DNA from: Colletotrichum lupini
Lineage: Eukaryota > Ascomycota > Sordariomycetes > Glomerellales > Glomerellaceae
Length of the DNA stretch: 64,000 nucleotides
Reading direction: 5' to 3'
Assembly: GCF_023278565.1 (NCBI RefSeq)
Contig: NC_064676.1
Span: 3,472,001-3,536,000 of the forward strand
Position 1 is the first letter of the stretch; every line of letters begins with the position of its first letter. Below the pieces are notes generated by a model. It saw nothing but the letters and a program-made list of their open reading frames with translations. It was not told where the DNA came from and searched no databases. The position numbers and the translations under genes are program-made. Shown here piece after piece: positions 1 through 10,324 of this stretch.

Positions 1-700
1 ATTAAACTATCCTTAGTTTAGGGGTTTACGTTTTTATTTATATTAAAGCTAACGTCCGAGGCTATTATAACTAAAACTATAGCTCTTAGTATAAGGGCCG
101 GGCTATTTAAAAAGCTCTATAAGCGTTCTAAATCTACTTATCTTCTATATAAGCGCTCTTTATACGTTATAATAAGGATTTCTTTTTTTAATTATCGTTC
201 TTATTTTTATAGTTTTATTAACTTATTACTTATTATTCGGTTTAGGTATTAGTGAGTAAGGGTAGGAGGTTTACTATTTTATTTAAAATTCGTTAATACT
301 CCTAGTAATACGGTCCTTTTACGTTACTACTATGTTAATAATCTTATTATACTTCGTTCTTATATTATTTACTAAAGAAGAGGCGACCCTAAGGGGTTTA
401 ATAAAAAAAAGTCGTCTTTTTTTTATTATTATAGCGCTAACTACGCTCTCTTATTATATCTCGTTTTTATTAATATTTTAAGCTTCTAGCTTAGTCCCTT
501 TTATAAATAAAGATTTTAAACTATTAATAAGTATATAATATAAAAAAGAAGCTTATAAAGGCTAATTATTATTAAAGTTTAAAAGAGGAATTACTAAAAT
601 CTACCCTTCCCTCGAGGTATACTACTAGCGCTCTATATATGCCTAAGCTACTCCTTTGTTACTTAGTCCCCCTTTTTATGCCCCCCTAAGCTATCCCTTA
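1..700. repeat. AT-rich RIP-like repeat remnant, cut by window edge
   Basis: Very AT-rich sequence full of TA-containing words, with no reading frame of useful length, that changes abruptly to ordinary base composition near position 700. The look is the same as the RIP-mutated retrotransposons further right, but I could not match it to their LTRs. It ends next to two imperfect 14-bp direct repeats (702-715 and 716-729). Probably the end of another transposable element whose remainder lies left of the window. The family is not identified. Confidence 0.6.
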
Positions 701-729
701 ACCGACGAGGCCTGACCGGCGAGGCCTGA

Positions 730-2660
730 CAGGATGCGAGTTGCTCGTTCAGTCACGTTCCATTCGCTTTAGGTGTCAAGTGGGTTTGAAGTCCACCTGC
801 CTCTTCAGAGTGTGGAATTTTCGTAAGCATGGCTCTGGTGTGGCAAGCTCACTCCTGCAGCTGTCTTCATCGAGAATCAGGTATCCGGTGGGATGGAACC
901 TGCACTGTTTTCAGTCAACTGCTTAGCTGCGGCACAGAAAGGTGTGCCGCCCCCCAGCCATCCAAGTTCTCCGGATATTTCGTTTTCCTTGAATGAGTAA
1001 GGCGTGTAAGATTCTGGTGGATTGAGTCAAGTTGCGATAGAAATGGTGAGTGAGGTTAGAAACTCTAAGAGTTATTCACTTATTTTTCTCACGGCGTTCT
1101 CTTCAAGTTCGCTAACAGCACACTTTGGTGAATTTATCTCCGAGCAACATATCATTAAAGAAGTCCGATCTAACTTGAAAATAAATTCAAAGTGGTGCTC
1201 GTTACCGATGTGTTCTTCGTCAACTTGCTGGGGTCAGTGGAGCTTTGGCTGCGAGACGGTGGCGAGGTTATGTCCAAAAACTAATCGCTCAGGCTGGGCT
1301 GTGAGGATTCATTTCCTTCACCAAGTATTACAGCCTTGGCTGCATGTATATCTGCCTACACCATATTATGTCGCCAGGTCTTTTGAAAATCCACCCAGGC
1401 CGGCCCATGTCAGTCGTCGGCCTCCCGGTCAACAAGAAGTACGATACCATTTCCCTATGCGATGTACGATTGTCCGAAAGATCAGGGGAGCTCAACTTGG
1501 CATAAACATGATTCAAGGCGAGAGACGCAATTTCTCCACTGTTAAAAGTCTCTTTGAGGTAAATGAACCGCGTTAGATGATCTTTTCCCCAGTGATCGCG
1601 GGTAAAGGCCTTCATGTGAGTGATTCTCTAGCAAAAGCGGGATGTTAGTCGAGCCAGGGCATTGGAGGCTTGGGGGCCAAGGGTTAACCAATGAAAGGAG
1701 CCTAATCATTCGTCGACAGCCTTCAACCGCAGCCGCAACCGCAGGCATATCCGATCCTGGCACACTAGATCCATGCTTAGTGGTGTGATACGGGCCGTTG
1801 TAGGGCATGTTCCCCGAACTCCCCTAGTGTGTCCGTTGGAACTAACATCTAATGTTGACAGTCTGTGGAGCCCCTGCATGGGTTGGAACGCTGGAGCTAA
1901 TATGATGTGACATTCTGACAAGCGGGGGCGGGGCCTTGGTTGCAAATTGCAGACTTACAAGTTGCAATACATCTTCGAAGCTTCCTTAGTTCAGCGGCCC
2001 CTGCTATGGACTGGTTGCATATTCAAAACTTTGAGAGCCTATGCTTCAGCCTCCAACGCCTTCTTCTTACACTCAAACTGAGTCAAGTGCATGTGGGCCG
2101 TGGGGAGAGTAAAAGTAATGGCGTGCCCGACTTCTTGCATGAGGTGAGATTGGTATTCCGGAGTTAGGAACATTTATTGGAGGCGAGAGAGGTTGACGGA
2201 AAGGCCTACACAAGGTGAGAATCTCTATAGATTTAAGCGTAGAGACCAGCTATATTCACGTGCAGCTTTTCCGGCTAAAGAGCTCCAAGGAAGTAAAGTC
2301 ACCTCGGAATGTTGCCCTTTATTCTCTTCTGCAATTCCAAGTTCCATCCTTCAGACGGCTCGTTGATCGAGTGTCGACCTCAGACCCCACCATATCAAGA
2401 AGCGGGCTCAAACCCAAGAGGCAGGGGTCAGTAACGAGGACGACTTGCCTAGTTCAGATATCAACACCGAAGTGCCGAGAAAACGAGCCTTTCCGTAGGC
2501 CTTCCAACATCCACATGCAAGTTGTTGACCAACACATGAGTAACTCTACGAATCTGGTCAATGGTGGCGATGAACACGCTCGCCAAGTCGACTGGTATCA
2601 ATATGTTGAAATTACATTCGGCAGTGATGGGAATGCTTCACCGGTGGGAGCATGTCTCGG
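730..2660. other. No gene recognised
   Basis: Ordinary base composition. Short open frames exist on both strands, but none has a recognisable motif, a signal peptide or consistent intron structure. There is a C homopolymer of about 14 near 2754-2768, just upstream of the tyrosinase gene. I see no RNA gene. Confidence 0.5.
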
Positions 2661-2662
2661 TG

Positions 2663-2668
2663 TATATA
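2663..2668 (+). promoter_or_regulatory. Possible TATA box of the tyrosinase gene
   Basis: TATATA about 160 bp upstream of the tyrosinase start codon, on the same strand and followed by CT-rich sequence as expected of a fungal leader. The distance would give a leader of about 130 nt. Position and motif are the only evidence. Confidence 0.35.
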
Positions 2669-2828
2669 GAAGCGCCCACATTCTCGAATGCCACGTTTCT
2701 CTGTTCCTTTTGCTCACCTACCTCGCTCCGCTGCCCTTGCAGATCCCTTCCCCTCCCCCCCCCCCCCCTCAAGCGGAAGCTTGCGTCTGGAACCCCCTTT
2801 CATCAAAAGCAGACTTTAGCCGATTACG

Positions 2829-4203
2829 ATGCTTCCCGTCAAGATCACAGCCGTCCTGAGCTTGACGGTCGTCGCTTGTGGCGCCCCCCTCGACACCCCT
2901 CCCGAGGCTCGTGACGCCGGAGATGTGCTCGCAGACCTGCAAGCCCAAGCCATGGAGAGTTTGAAGGCGGCTGAAGCCAATGGGACCATTTCCAAGCGTG
3001 GGTGCAACCTCTTCAACGCCAGCGTTCGCAGGGATTGGTAGGTCGTGTCTTGCCTCATAATTCTTTCGAGGCCCTTTTATGAGACGGAGTGGCTAGCCCT
3101 AGCACACACATCTAACATCTTGGCTCAGGGCTGCTTTCTCTACCACGGAGCGCAAGGAGTACATCAGTGCCGTCCAGTGCATGTTGGCGTCTCCTTCCAA
3201 GTCCGACCCATCCTTCGCACCAGGAGCCCGCAACCGATATGACGACTTCGTTGCCGTCCATATCAACCAGACTCGGACCATTCATGGTACAGGCAATTTC
3301 TTGACATGGCATAGGTACTTTACCTGGGCGTATGAGAATGCTCTAAAGACCGAGTGTGGTTATAAGGGGGCTCAGCCCTACTGGAATTGGTTCGCTCACA
3401 CCGATGATCCGCGCAAGTCACCAGTCTACGATGGGAGTGATACCAGTCTAAGTGGTGATGGCGCCTACGTTGCTCACAATGGCAGCGTGAGTGCTTCGCC
3501 ATATGGCGAGATTGCAATAACGTCTGGCAATGGCGGCGGTTGTGTAACTAGCGGTCCTCTCGTGAAGTAAGCGGCATCCTTAACTCCATGAAAGCCATCA
3601 TCTAATAGGATATAGCATGACTGTCAACCTTGGTCCAGTATCTCCCGGCATGGATGGCTTGGACCCCAATCCCAATGGCCCCATGGAGTACAACCCACGT
3701 TGCCTGCGCCGCGACTTGAGCTCATACGCAGCGTCTACTTGGTTGACGACCCCTAACCTACTTAACGTCACCGTTGGCCAAGCTTCTAAGAATATCTCAA
3801 CATTCCAGAATGAGCTCCAGGGTCGCTTCTGGGATGGATTCTTGGGTATGTTTAACGAGTTCCTAAGATAGCAATAGTTGAGACTAACATTTCGAATGCA
3901 GGCATGCACGCTTCAGGCCATTTCGTCGCAAATGGAGATGCTAGTGATCTCTACTCCTCCCCGACCGATCCGACCTTCTTCCTCCATCATGCCATGGTCG
4001 ACCGCGTTTACTGGATTTGGCAAGCCCTCCACCTCTGGGAGGCTTTTGAAATTGCTGGGACTATCACAATTCTCAACCTGCCACCGAGCCGTGACGCCAC
4101 GAAGGAGGACATAGTTGAGATGGGCGTTTTGGCGCAAGATCGCCCTATCAAAGAGCTGCTGAACACTGTTGACGACACTCCGTTCTGCTACATCTATCTA
4201 TGA
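2829..4203 (+). CDS. Secreted tyrosinase (copper monooxygenase), four exons
   Basis: Type-3 copper oxidase of the tyrosinase family, which hydroxylates monophenols and oxidises diphenols to quinones (pigments, phenolic detoxification). Exons read 2829-3037, 3129-3566, 3616-3845 and 3902-4203, all GT-AG and in phase, giving 392 residues. An N-terminal signal peptide (about residues 1-18) predicts secretion. CuA ligands are His114, His122 and His131 (TIHGTGNFLTWHRYF context). CuB ligands are His295, His299 and His322 in the MHASGHF and FFLHHAMVDRVYW motifs, so both sites are complete. The length fits short secreted fungal tyrosinases without the long C-terminal propeptide. The MFS gene downstream has the same orientation. 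Substrate cannot be told from sequence. Confidence 0.9.
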
Positions 4204-4893
4204 AAGCATAAGGAATAACCATTCAAACTTTTGAGGAGTGCACGTGCATCTAGCGGGCATGTGGTTCAGAGTGATGAGGGTTTTGATGTAAAAAGTTCTT
4301 TCATTACAGATCTCAATTCGTGTGACTGAGCCAGAATTTGCGCTTGCGTATAAGCATGCTAAGGTTGCCTGTACTGTTGCTCGTGAAGCCGTGTTGAAGT
4401 ATCCTGGTAGTTTACTTGGGAAACATTAGACGCAACTTGATCCAAATTCTGAAGAATCTCTCACTTTTCAATTGACCATCTGCCAACCTATGACTCTCTT
4501 GTCCGCTAATGGAGCCAAAGGAGACCCAATCTGACTAGGGCTATGGCGTGACGAGCTATCGGAAAGATTTCGGAAAATCACCCTTGCCTAGCAGCAATGT
4601 GGTCAGCATTATCATCTTCGAGTTTCCACTTTCTTGCCTGAACTGTGTAGCATTGGAAAGTGAATGGAAGACTTCTATGCGGCTCTCGAGGGCCTTGAGG
4701 CTACTTTTTCGCGGAATCGCATCCACTTCGCGCGTTGTACCATCAAGACCTGCCATAGCGCAATGCCGTTATCGCGCAAAGAATTTGGCCTGGGTAGGGG
4801 TTGAGAGGCTTTTAAAAACAGAAAGAACAAGCCTTGAAGATGTCTTCCTGAGTTATTAGCTCAAAACGTATCATTTTCCTCTGATCTCTTAAC
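4204..4893. other. Intergenic region between tyrosinase and MFS gene
   Basis: Holds the 3' end of the tyrosinase transcript and the promoter of the MFS gene. A 103-codon open frame at 4548-4859 has no recognisable motif and overlaps the likely promoter, so it is not called. No repeat or RNA gene seen. Confidence 0.5.
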
Positions 4894-6643
4894 ATGTCTG
4901 AAGTCAACCCTCGGGCGCTGAAGCCCAAAAGCAGGGTTCACGATGTTTTTCGCGGAACGATATTCCAAGCTGTCTTGCTGGGTCTCATCAGCTTCACTCA
5001 ACCCGGAATATGGACGGCAATGAACAGTAAGCTGGCCAAATGCGTTACTCTTACTGCGGTATGTGACTGCTGATCAATCTCTTAAGATTTGGGCGCTGGT
5101 GGTCAAGCTGAGCCATACGTCATCAATGCTGTGAACGTCATCACATTCGTGTAAGTTACTCTCACTTAGTCTCAGTCTTTCCAGATCCATAGATATCGTG
5201 TCTGTGTTGCTAATGACTTAGTATCATGATTGTGCTGTCACCGCTGGCGAGCATGGTCGGGAACTTGGTTGGCATGAAGTGGATTGTCGTCATCGGAACT
5301 CTGGGCTATGTCCCGTACTCCGCTGCGCTCTATTGTAACTCGATTTGGGGGACGCAGTGGTTTCTGATCTTTGGTGCTGTTACGTGTGGAATTTCAGTAG
5401 GTTCTCTCTCATCACAGCGGCAGTCATAGGTCTCTGACTTGAAGTAGGCATCGGCACTTTGGCCTGGTGAAGCCGCAATAGCTGTGGGCTATCCCGAAGT
5501 TGCTCGTCGTGGTGTCTGTAGTACGTATTTCCAGAGCCATGTAACCCCATCTCCGGACATTCGCAGCCCTCAAAGGAGTACCATCATTGCTAATCTCTCG
5601 CACAGTCAGCATTTGGATGGCTCTTGGGAAGCTCGGTTCCATCATCGCCACCGCGATTCAACTTGCCATCAACAAAGACAGCGACACAACCGGTGCCATC
5701 TCACCTTCGACTTACCTGGTTCTCGTTGCAATTCAATGCTTAGGTTTACCACTTTCACTATTGTTGGCCCCGCCCGACAAGCTGATCCGCAAAGACGGGA
5801 AGAAGCCCATCTTTGCCAACTCTCAGCGCACATTCAAGACGCAATTTAGGGGCTTCCTCGCGCAGTTCAAACGGAGGGAGGTCTTGCTTCTCATCCCGGC
5901 CTTCATCACCGCGCAGTGGGGCGTCACGTACCAAGGCAACTACATGGCTGCATACTTCACCGTTCGCGCTCGTACTCTTGCGGGTTTCATCATTGCTGTT
6001 GTCGGTGCGATATCAAATGTTCTTGCAGGGTGGTGGCTTGATTCTAAGCACCTGAAGAGAACTACCCAAGCACGTTGGAGTTGGTATTTCTTATTGGCTC
6101 TCTTCACACTAGTTTGGATCTGGAACCTGGTCGTCCAGGAGAGATGGGCAAGAAAGAGTCCTGGCGAAATCGACTGGGTCAGTGAGAGCTTTGGCGAAGG
6201 GGTTGCAATCTTCATCCTTTACCGGTAAGAGTTCTCCTCAGCGACCTCCAAAGCAACCATGGCGGCGAATACTAACAAGCGGTCTTAGAATTGCCTATGA
6301 GACTGTCGGCGTATGGCTCTACTGGACTCTCGGGACCTTTGATGTTGAAGCGGACACCATTGCATTGTCGATGGGTGTCCTTCGCTCTGGGGAATCGTTG
6401 GGGTCAGCTCTGGCGTATGCCGTTGGCTCTGTCCGCAGCGCCTCTTTGATGACGAACTTGGTCATATCTGTAGTCGTATTCTACGTGGGAGCGCCAGCGA
6501 CGACATGGGCTGCCCTCCTTGTTAAGGATAGACTCCCAGGTGAAGTATCTGACCGAGACAACGACGCAGATATCTCGGACGTGAACATAACCGAGCAATC
6601 TGACGCGGAGCAGATACGAATCAACTCCGCGTCAAAATCATGA
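4894..6643 (+). CDS. UNC93-like major facilitator superfamily transporter, six exons
   Basis: Multi-pass membrane protein of the fungal UNC93-like (DUF895) MFS group, whose substrates are mostly unknown. Exons 4894-5026, 5087-5150, 5222-5396, 5448-5520, 5606-6224 and 6289-6643 join in phase to 472 residues. Five short introns (51-85 bp) have GT-AG ends. The opening FRGTIFQAVLLGLISFTQPG, followed by a first helix ending TAMNNLGAGG, is characteristic of this group. Repeated hydrophobic segments follow, with a cytoplasmic basic loop (KLIRKDGKK) in the middle and a hydrophilic acidic C-terminal tail. The start was chosen because it precedes the conserved opening motif directly. It may work with the neighbouring oxidative enzymes, but that is only suggested by position. 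Confidence 0.87.
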
Positions 6644-6913
6644 TCTGGACTCCGAAATCTAGATCGTCCTGTCGACCAGAGCCTATGGAGGTTTACAGTT
6701 GACTCCTGTATCATAGCTAGGGCGATGGAATAGCAAACACGCTTGTCATCTCAGTGATTCTAGCAAGGTCTATCAGGGATTGAGAGTGGCGCAGAGTGGA
6801 TCCTGAGATAATTATTCTATGTAGGCTGGGAGCTAAAGCCTTCAGCCATGGCTCTAATATGCACACTTAAAGCTTCCAGTCTCCTTCGCCATGCTAGCAA
6901 GAGTGTATTTCCA

Positions 6914-8359
6914 TCACAGACCAAGATCCTTCTTCAGGCCTGGCAGAACCGTCCCCTCGTTGAATGACCAAACCAGCGCGCTGTTATGACCAGAGAAAGT
7001 CGCGCCAGCCCAGTACGTGTTACGCGCGCCCTCCAGAGCAAGCAACTTGCCATAGAACCCTCCCTTGATCTCCTCAGTCGAGACGCGGACGTTGTAGGGC
7101 TTGTGGTCCGAAACATAGGGGAACGTGACCGTCTGGGCCGCGTCCTTGGGCACGGCGCCGACAGCAGCCAGCGTAGCCAGGTTCTTGACGAGGACAGCCT
7201 TGGCATCCGCCTCGGTGTAGTTCGTATCCTGGAAGCCGACGGCAACGAGAAAGTCATTGGGAGACCCGGCCGTGTTGAAGCCGTTCGTGCCGGGGATGAC
7301 GGGCTGGTTGAAGGGGGTCTGGACGCCGACGTTGGTGAGGCTGGTGTTGAGGCCCGGGATCGTGGCGACGCCGGCCCAGTAGCCGAGGGCGGAGAACTTG
7401 GAGAAGAGGGCGTGCTCGTCCGAGCTGAGGTCGTACTTTGCCACGTTCTCCAGGATAGGGGGGATGGCGATGAGAAGCTTGCGGGCGCGGATGAGCTTTT
7501 TGGGTTGGCCTGGCTGCTGTACGAGGACGGTGACGCCCGAGGTGGTGGCCTTGTCGATCTTGACGTCGCGCTTCACTTTAAGGACGTCGGAGTTGAGAAG
7601 GACGCTGTCGCCGAGCTCCGCGGCGGCGGCGTCGTACAGGGCCCTGGTGTCGCCGTTGCCGGAGAGGATGAACTCGCCAAAAAGACTCTGAAGCAGACCG
7701 GGTCCGAGGCCCTTGATGCCGTACAGCGCCGGGATCGTGGAGATGTCTCCGGTCCACCAGTTGAACTGGGCGATGACGGTCAGGAGCGCCGTGAAGTTGT
7801 ACTTTTGAGCGAGCTCCGCAAAGGGGAGCGTAAGTTCCTCCGGCACAGGGTCGGGAACGAGGAAGCCCTGGTCGATCCAGGGGTACTTGGCCAACACGTT
7901 GGTCGAGTAGGCCTGCGCGGCGGCCTGGAGTGCCTGCTGCTGCGCGGCCGAGGCCGAGGCGTTTTGCGCAGGGATAGGGAACCCGAGCGAGAAGTCGTAG
8001 CTTTTTGAGGCGCCGGCAGTGGCGCTGGTGAGAGGGTTGGCCTTGATGGTTGAGACGTTGAGGCGGGAGAAGTAGTTGCTGACAATCTCCCTGTTCTCGA
8101 GGAGGACAACGCCGACGTTGGCCGGAATCTTGGTCTGCGGGTTGATATAGGTCTCAGCGTGGCCGCCAATCTGCGACTTCTTCTCGATGACGGCGATCTT
8201 GGCGCCGGCGTCCTTGAGCTGGATCGCGGCGTGGATGCCGGCGCTGCCGCCGCCGATGATGGCAACGTCGACGTCGATCTTTGCCTCGGCGCAGGGCTTC
8301 GCTGCAGCTTGGGACAGCAGGAGAGCCCAGGCGGGCGAGGCGAGCTGGTTGAACTTCAT
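6914..8359 (-). CDS. Secreted FAD-dependent amine oxidase-like oxidoreductase
   Basis: Uninterrupted 481-residue flavoprotein. A signal peptide (about residues 1-20) is followed by a dinucleotide-binding fold: VAIIGGGSAG with GxGxxG at residues 36-41, then the acidic end of the second strand (VIEKK) and an IGGHAETY motif that matches the second FAD-contact motif of the amine oxidase/phytoene desaturase class. The C-terminal part ends with a second conserved FAD-contacting segment (NTYWAGATFSGHNSALVWSFNEG). Relatives are commonly annotated as beta-cyclopiazonate dehydrogenase-like or NAD(P)-binding Rossmann proteins; real substrates are mostly unknown. It is convergent with the MFS gene (270 bp between stops). 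High GC at third positions creates long antisense frames that are not genes. Confidence 0.87.
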   Translation of the reverse strand: MKFNQLASPAWALLLSQAAAKPCAEAKIDVDVAIIGGGSAGIHAAIQLKDAGAKIAVIEKKSQIGGHAETYINPQTKIPANVGVVLLENREIVSNYFSRLNVSTIKANPLTSATAGASKSYDFSLGFPIPAQNASASAAQQQALQAAAQAYSTNVLAKYPWIDQGFLVPDPVPEELTLPFAELAQKYNFTALLTVIAQFNWWTGDISTIPALYGIKGLGPGLLQSLFGEFILSGNGDTRALYDAAAAELGDSVLLNSDVLKVKRDVKIDKATTSGVTVLVQQPGQPKKLIRARKLLIAIPPILENVAKYDLSSDEHALFSKFSALGYWAGVATIPGLNTSLTNVGVQTPFNQPVIPGTNGFNTAGSPNDFLVAVGFQDTNYTEADAKAVLVKNLATLAAVGAVPKDAAQTVTFPYVSDHKPYNVRVSTEEIKGGFYGKLLALEGARNTYWAGATFSGHNSALVWSFNEGTVLPGLKKDLGL

Positions 8360-9677
8360 GATGTGAAAGGGAACTAGGACAAGGAGTGACTGTAGTTGAA
8401 CTAAGTGGTATTAGCAAGCGCACGCCGTATTAGAGATTAGCTGGCTATGCGGCATGTAGAGGAAGGAAGTCAAGAAGAACAGGATCTTAGCATATTCCTC
8501 GGGACAAACTGTTGTATTTATCAATTTACTCCTACCAGAACATTGTCCAGGGCCATGAACCTTCCCAGAGAACCTTTGCCGGTGCGGCCGGACGACCCGG
8601 ACGTCGAAATGGCGGGCGTTTACGAGTGCCGAACCAGGCAAAGTTCCGCATCCTTCACAGCCCCCGGTTGCCGTGTAAGTGTCATGACACCCGAAGTGAC
8701 CACTGATGGTAGCCACGGGCGCACTAGCTTTCAAGGGTTGAGAGCAGAATGCCGGACTGCAGAGTGAACGAGATTAGTATTAATCTAGAAGGAAACTTTG
8801 ACCTTGACAGCTAACGGTGCAAATGGCTTGCCCGGGCTCCACCAAGTCCGTTTAAGCTTTGACTAGCGGTATTGACGCAAGGTTGTCAATATAGCCTCAA
8901 TGGCATGCTACAATTTTCGTAAACGGAGTCCGAGCTGTCATGTTGACTTGGCGTGTGCTCGCCGCGCGCGTACCCGAGTACTGGCTGTTCTGTTCGGGTA
9001 TCGTTTATAAAGTATCGCGAGGTTTGACGCCCTTCTCGTGGCGATGGTTCATTGTTGCTATAGACGGTTTACCAAGTTTGTCATCGCAACACCCGGTGTT
9101 TTCAATATTTAATCATTCGGCTGTAAAGACATGCTGTGAACCATCTTGAGTCTTGTCTGTCTTCCAATTCAACTGAAACTCAATACTTCACTCAGAACAA
9201 ATCAAGCAACTGATCAATCAACGGAGTTAATCGACTTCCACGATTTCGCCAGTCGACCAGACCGACACATCTTTGAAAGATGATTCTGTTGCATTGAGTG
9301 AGTGCTATCATTGATTAACCTCGTCTACATCTTCTTTCAACAATTTGTCATCTTATTTGGAAGGTGCGTAGGACATGACACAGCTGAGACCGAGAGTTTG
9401 AGAGTTTTGCAGCAACTTAGAGTGTTTTCTAAATTCTCAACAGCGAAGTCTATTTCGACAATGGTTTTTGCTTCCATCCTCAGTTGGCACACACGTGAGT
9501 AGTTGTCTCTGGTACTTTCAAAGTTACAGGTGATTTGTATGAAGATTTTATTGATAGCCCACTATCGGTCTGTGGAGGAACACATCATAGGTCATGTCTG
9601 AAAGTTGAACATGTGCATCATAACCCCGAAGATCTAGTCGCAAATATTGAGTATAATGTGAGTCAGAAGCACAGTCT
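8360..9677. other. Upstream region of the FAD oxidoreductase; no gene seen
   Basis: Contains the promoter of the minus-strand flavoenzyme and about 1 kb more with only short, motif-free open frames. No repeat, tRNA or conserved coding signal was recognised before the solo LTR. Confidence 0.5.
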
Positions 9678-9682
9678 TCACA

Positions 9683-9885
9683 TGTCGGATTGGAAGTCCA
9701 ATTCGACCGCGGCGTACGGCCGACTGCGCAGGGGCCAATTAGGGGCCCTATTTACGATTATCGTAGCCAGCCCAACCTACGGTTGGAACCTCCTTTTTAC
9801 ACCTACGCAGAAATTCATATAGTTCAATTGATCTCTTCGTCAACCCACGGTTCGAACCAATTACCCTGTAATAGGGATACCAACA
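9683..9885 (+). mobile_element. Solo LTR of the copia element, not RIP-mutated
   Basis: 203-bp sequence beginning TGTCGGATTGG and ending GATACCAACA, flanked by the 5-bp direct repeat TCACA (9678-9682 and 9886-9890). It aligns over its whole length with the LTRs of the three full elements in this window, but it lacks the many C-to-T and G-to-A changes they carry. This is the expected product of LTR-LTR recombination that removed the inside of an element. It lies 345 bp upstream of the tRNA-Glu gene. At about 200 bp it is shorter than the duplication length RIP is known to detect in Neurospora, which can explain why it was spared. Confidence 0.93.
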
Positions 9886-10230
9886 TCACATAACTGATCG
9901 AGTCGATAGTCTATACAGTGGCTGTATTTTCACATTCAAACTTTTCAACTACTTCACGAATGCGTAACCTGTTCTCTCTAGGTACTTTGGTCTAGGATAA
10001 ACTAACCAAGTCCATTATGAATAAGAGGTCAAAGGCTCAACCAACCCGCAAACGGGGCAGTCACCCGCTTTTGACCGGAAACCCGCAGGCATCTAGCTAG
10101 TCGGATGGCACAAAGAGGAGCCATACAACCACTCCGAATCCACGCATACATCTCCACATCCAACGGGGCCTTCTCCAGTCAATTCGCTCACCATACTTAT
10201 TGTTCTATTCGTTCAAAACCTTCATCAACA

Positions 10231-10317
10231 TCCGATATGGTGTAGTGGCCAACATGATGCCCTCTCATTTCCGTGAGAGGTTAGGCATAGCCCCGAGTTC
10301 GATTCTCGGTTTCGGAA
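10231..10317 (+). tRNA. tRNA-Glu(CTC) with a 15-nt intron
   Basis: Complete cloverleaf read by hand. The acceptor stem pairs TCCGATA (10231-10237) with TTTCGGA (10310-10316) with one mismatch; the discriminator is A10317. D-stem GTGT/ACAT; anticodon stem ATGCC (10257-10261) with GGCAT (10284-10288); anticodon CTC at 10264-10266; T-stem CCGAG/CTCGG with loop TTCGATT. The anticodon stem closes only if 15 nt (10268-10282) after position 37 are removed. That intron contains GAGAG, exactly complementary to the CTCTC of the anticodon loop, the usual layout for a nuclear tRNA intron. Internal A and B box sequences (TGGTGTAGTGG, GTTCGATTC) are present. Confidence 0.95.
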
Positions 10318-10320
10318 ATC

Positions 10321-10324
10321 TTTT
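10321..10324 (+). terminator. RNA polymerase III terminator of tRNA-Glu
   Basis: Run of four T residues three bases after the tRNA discriminator base, the standard Pol III stop signal. Confidence 0.75.

Noticed and set aside
1022..1576. 184-codon open frame as a gene
   Set aside because: No recognisable motif, overlapping frames on the other strand, and no coding-like composition.
4548..4859. 103-codon frame between tyrosinase and MFS gene
   Set aside because: No motif, no signal peptide, and it lies where the MFS promoter is expected.
6986..8008. Long open frame (340 codons) on the plus strand, antisense to the FAD oxidoreductase
   Set aside because: It mirrors the GC-biased third positions of the real minus-strand gene and has no family motif; its product is a string of Arg/Gly/Glu/Asp/Val-rich sequence.
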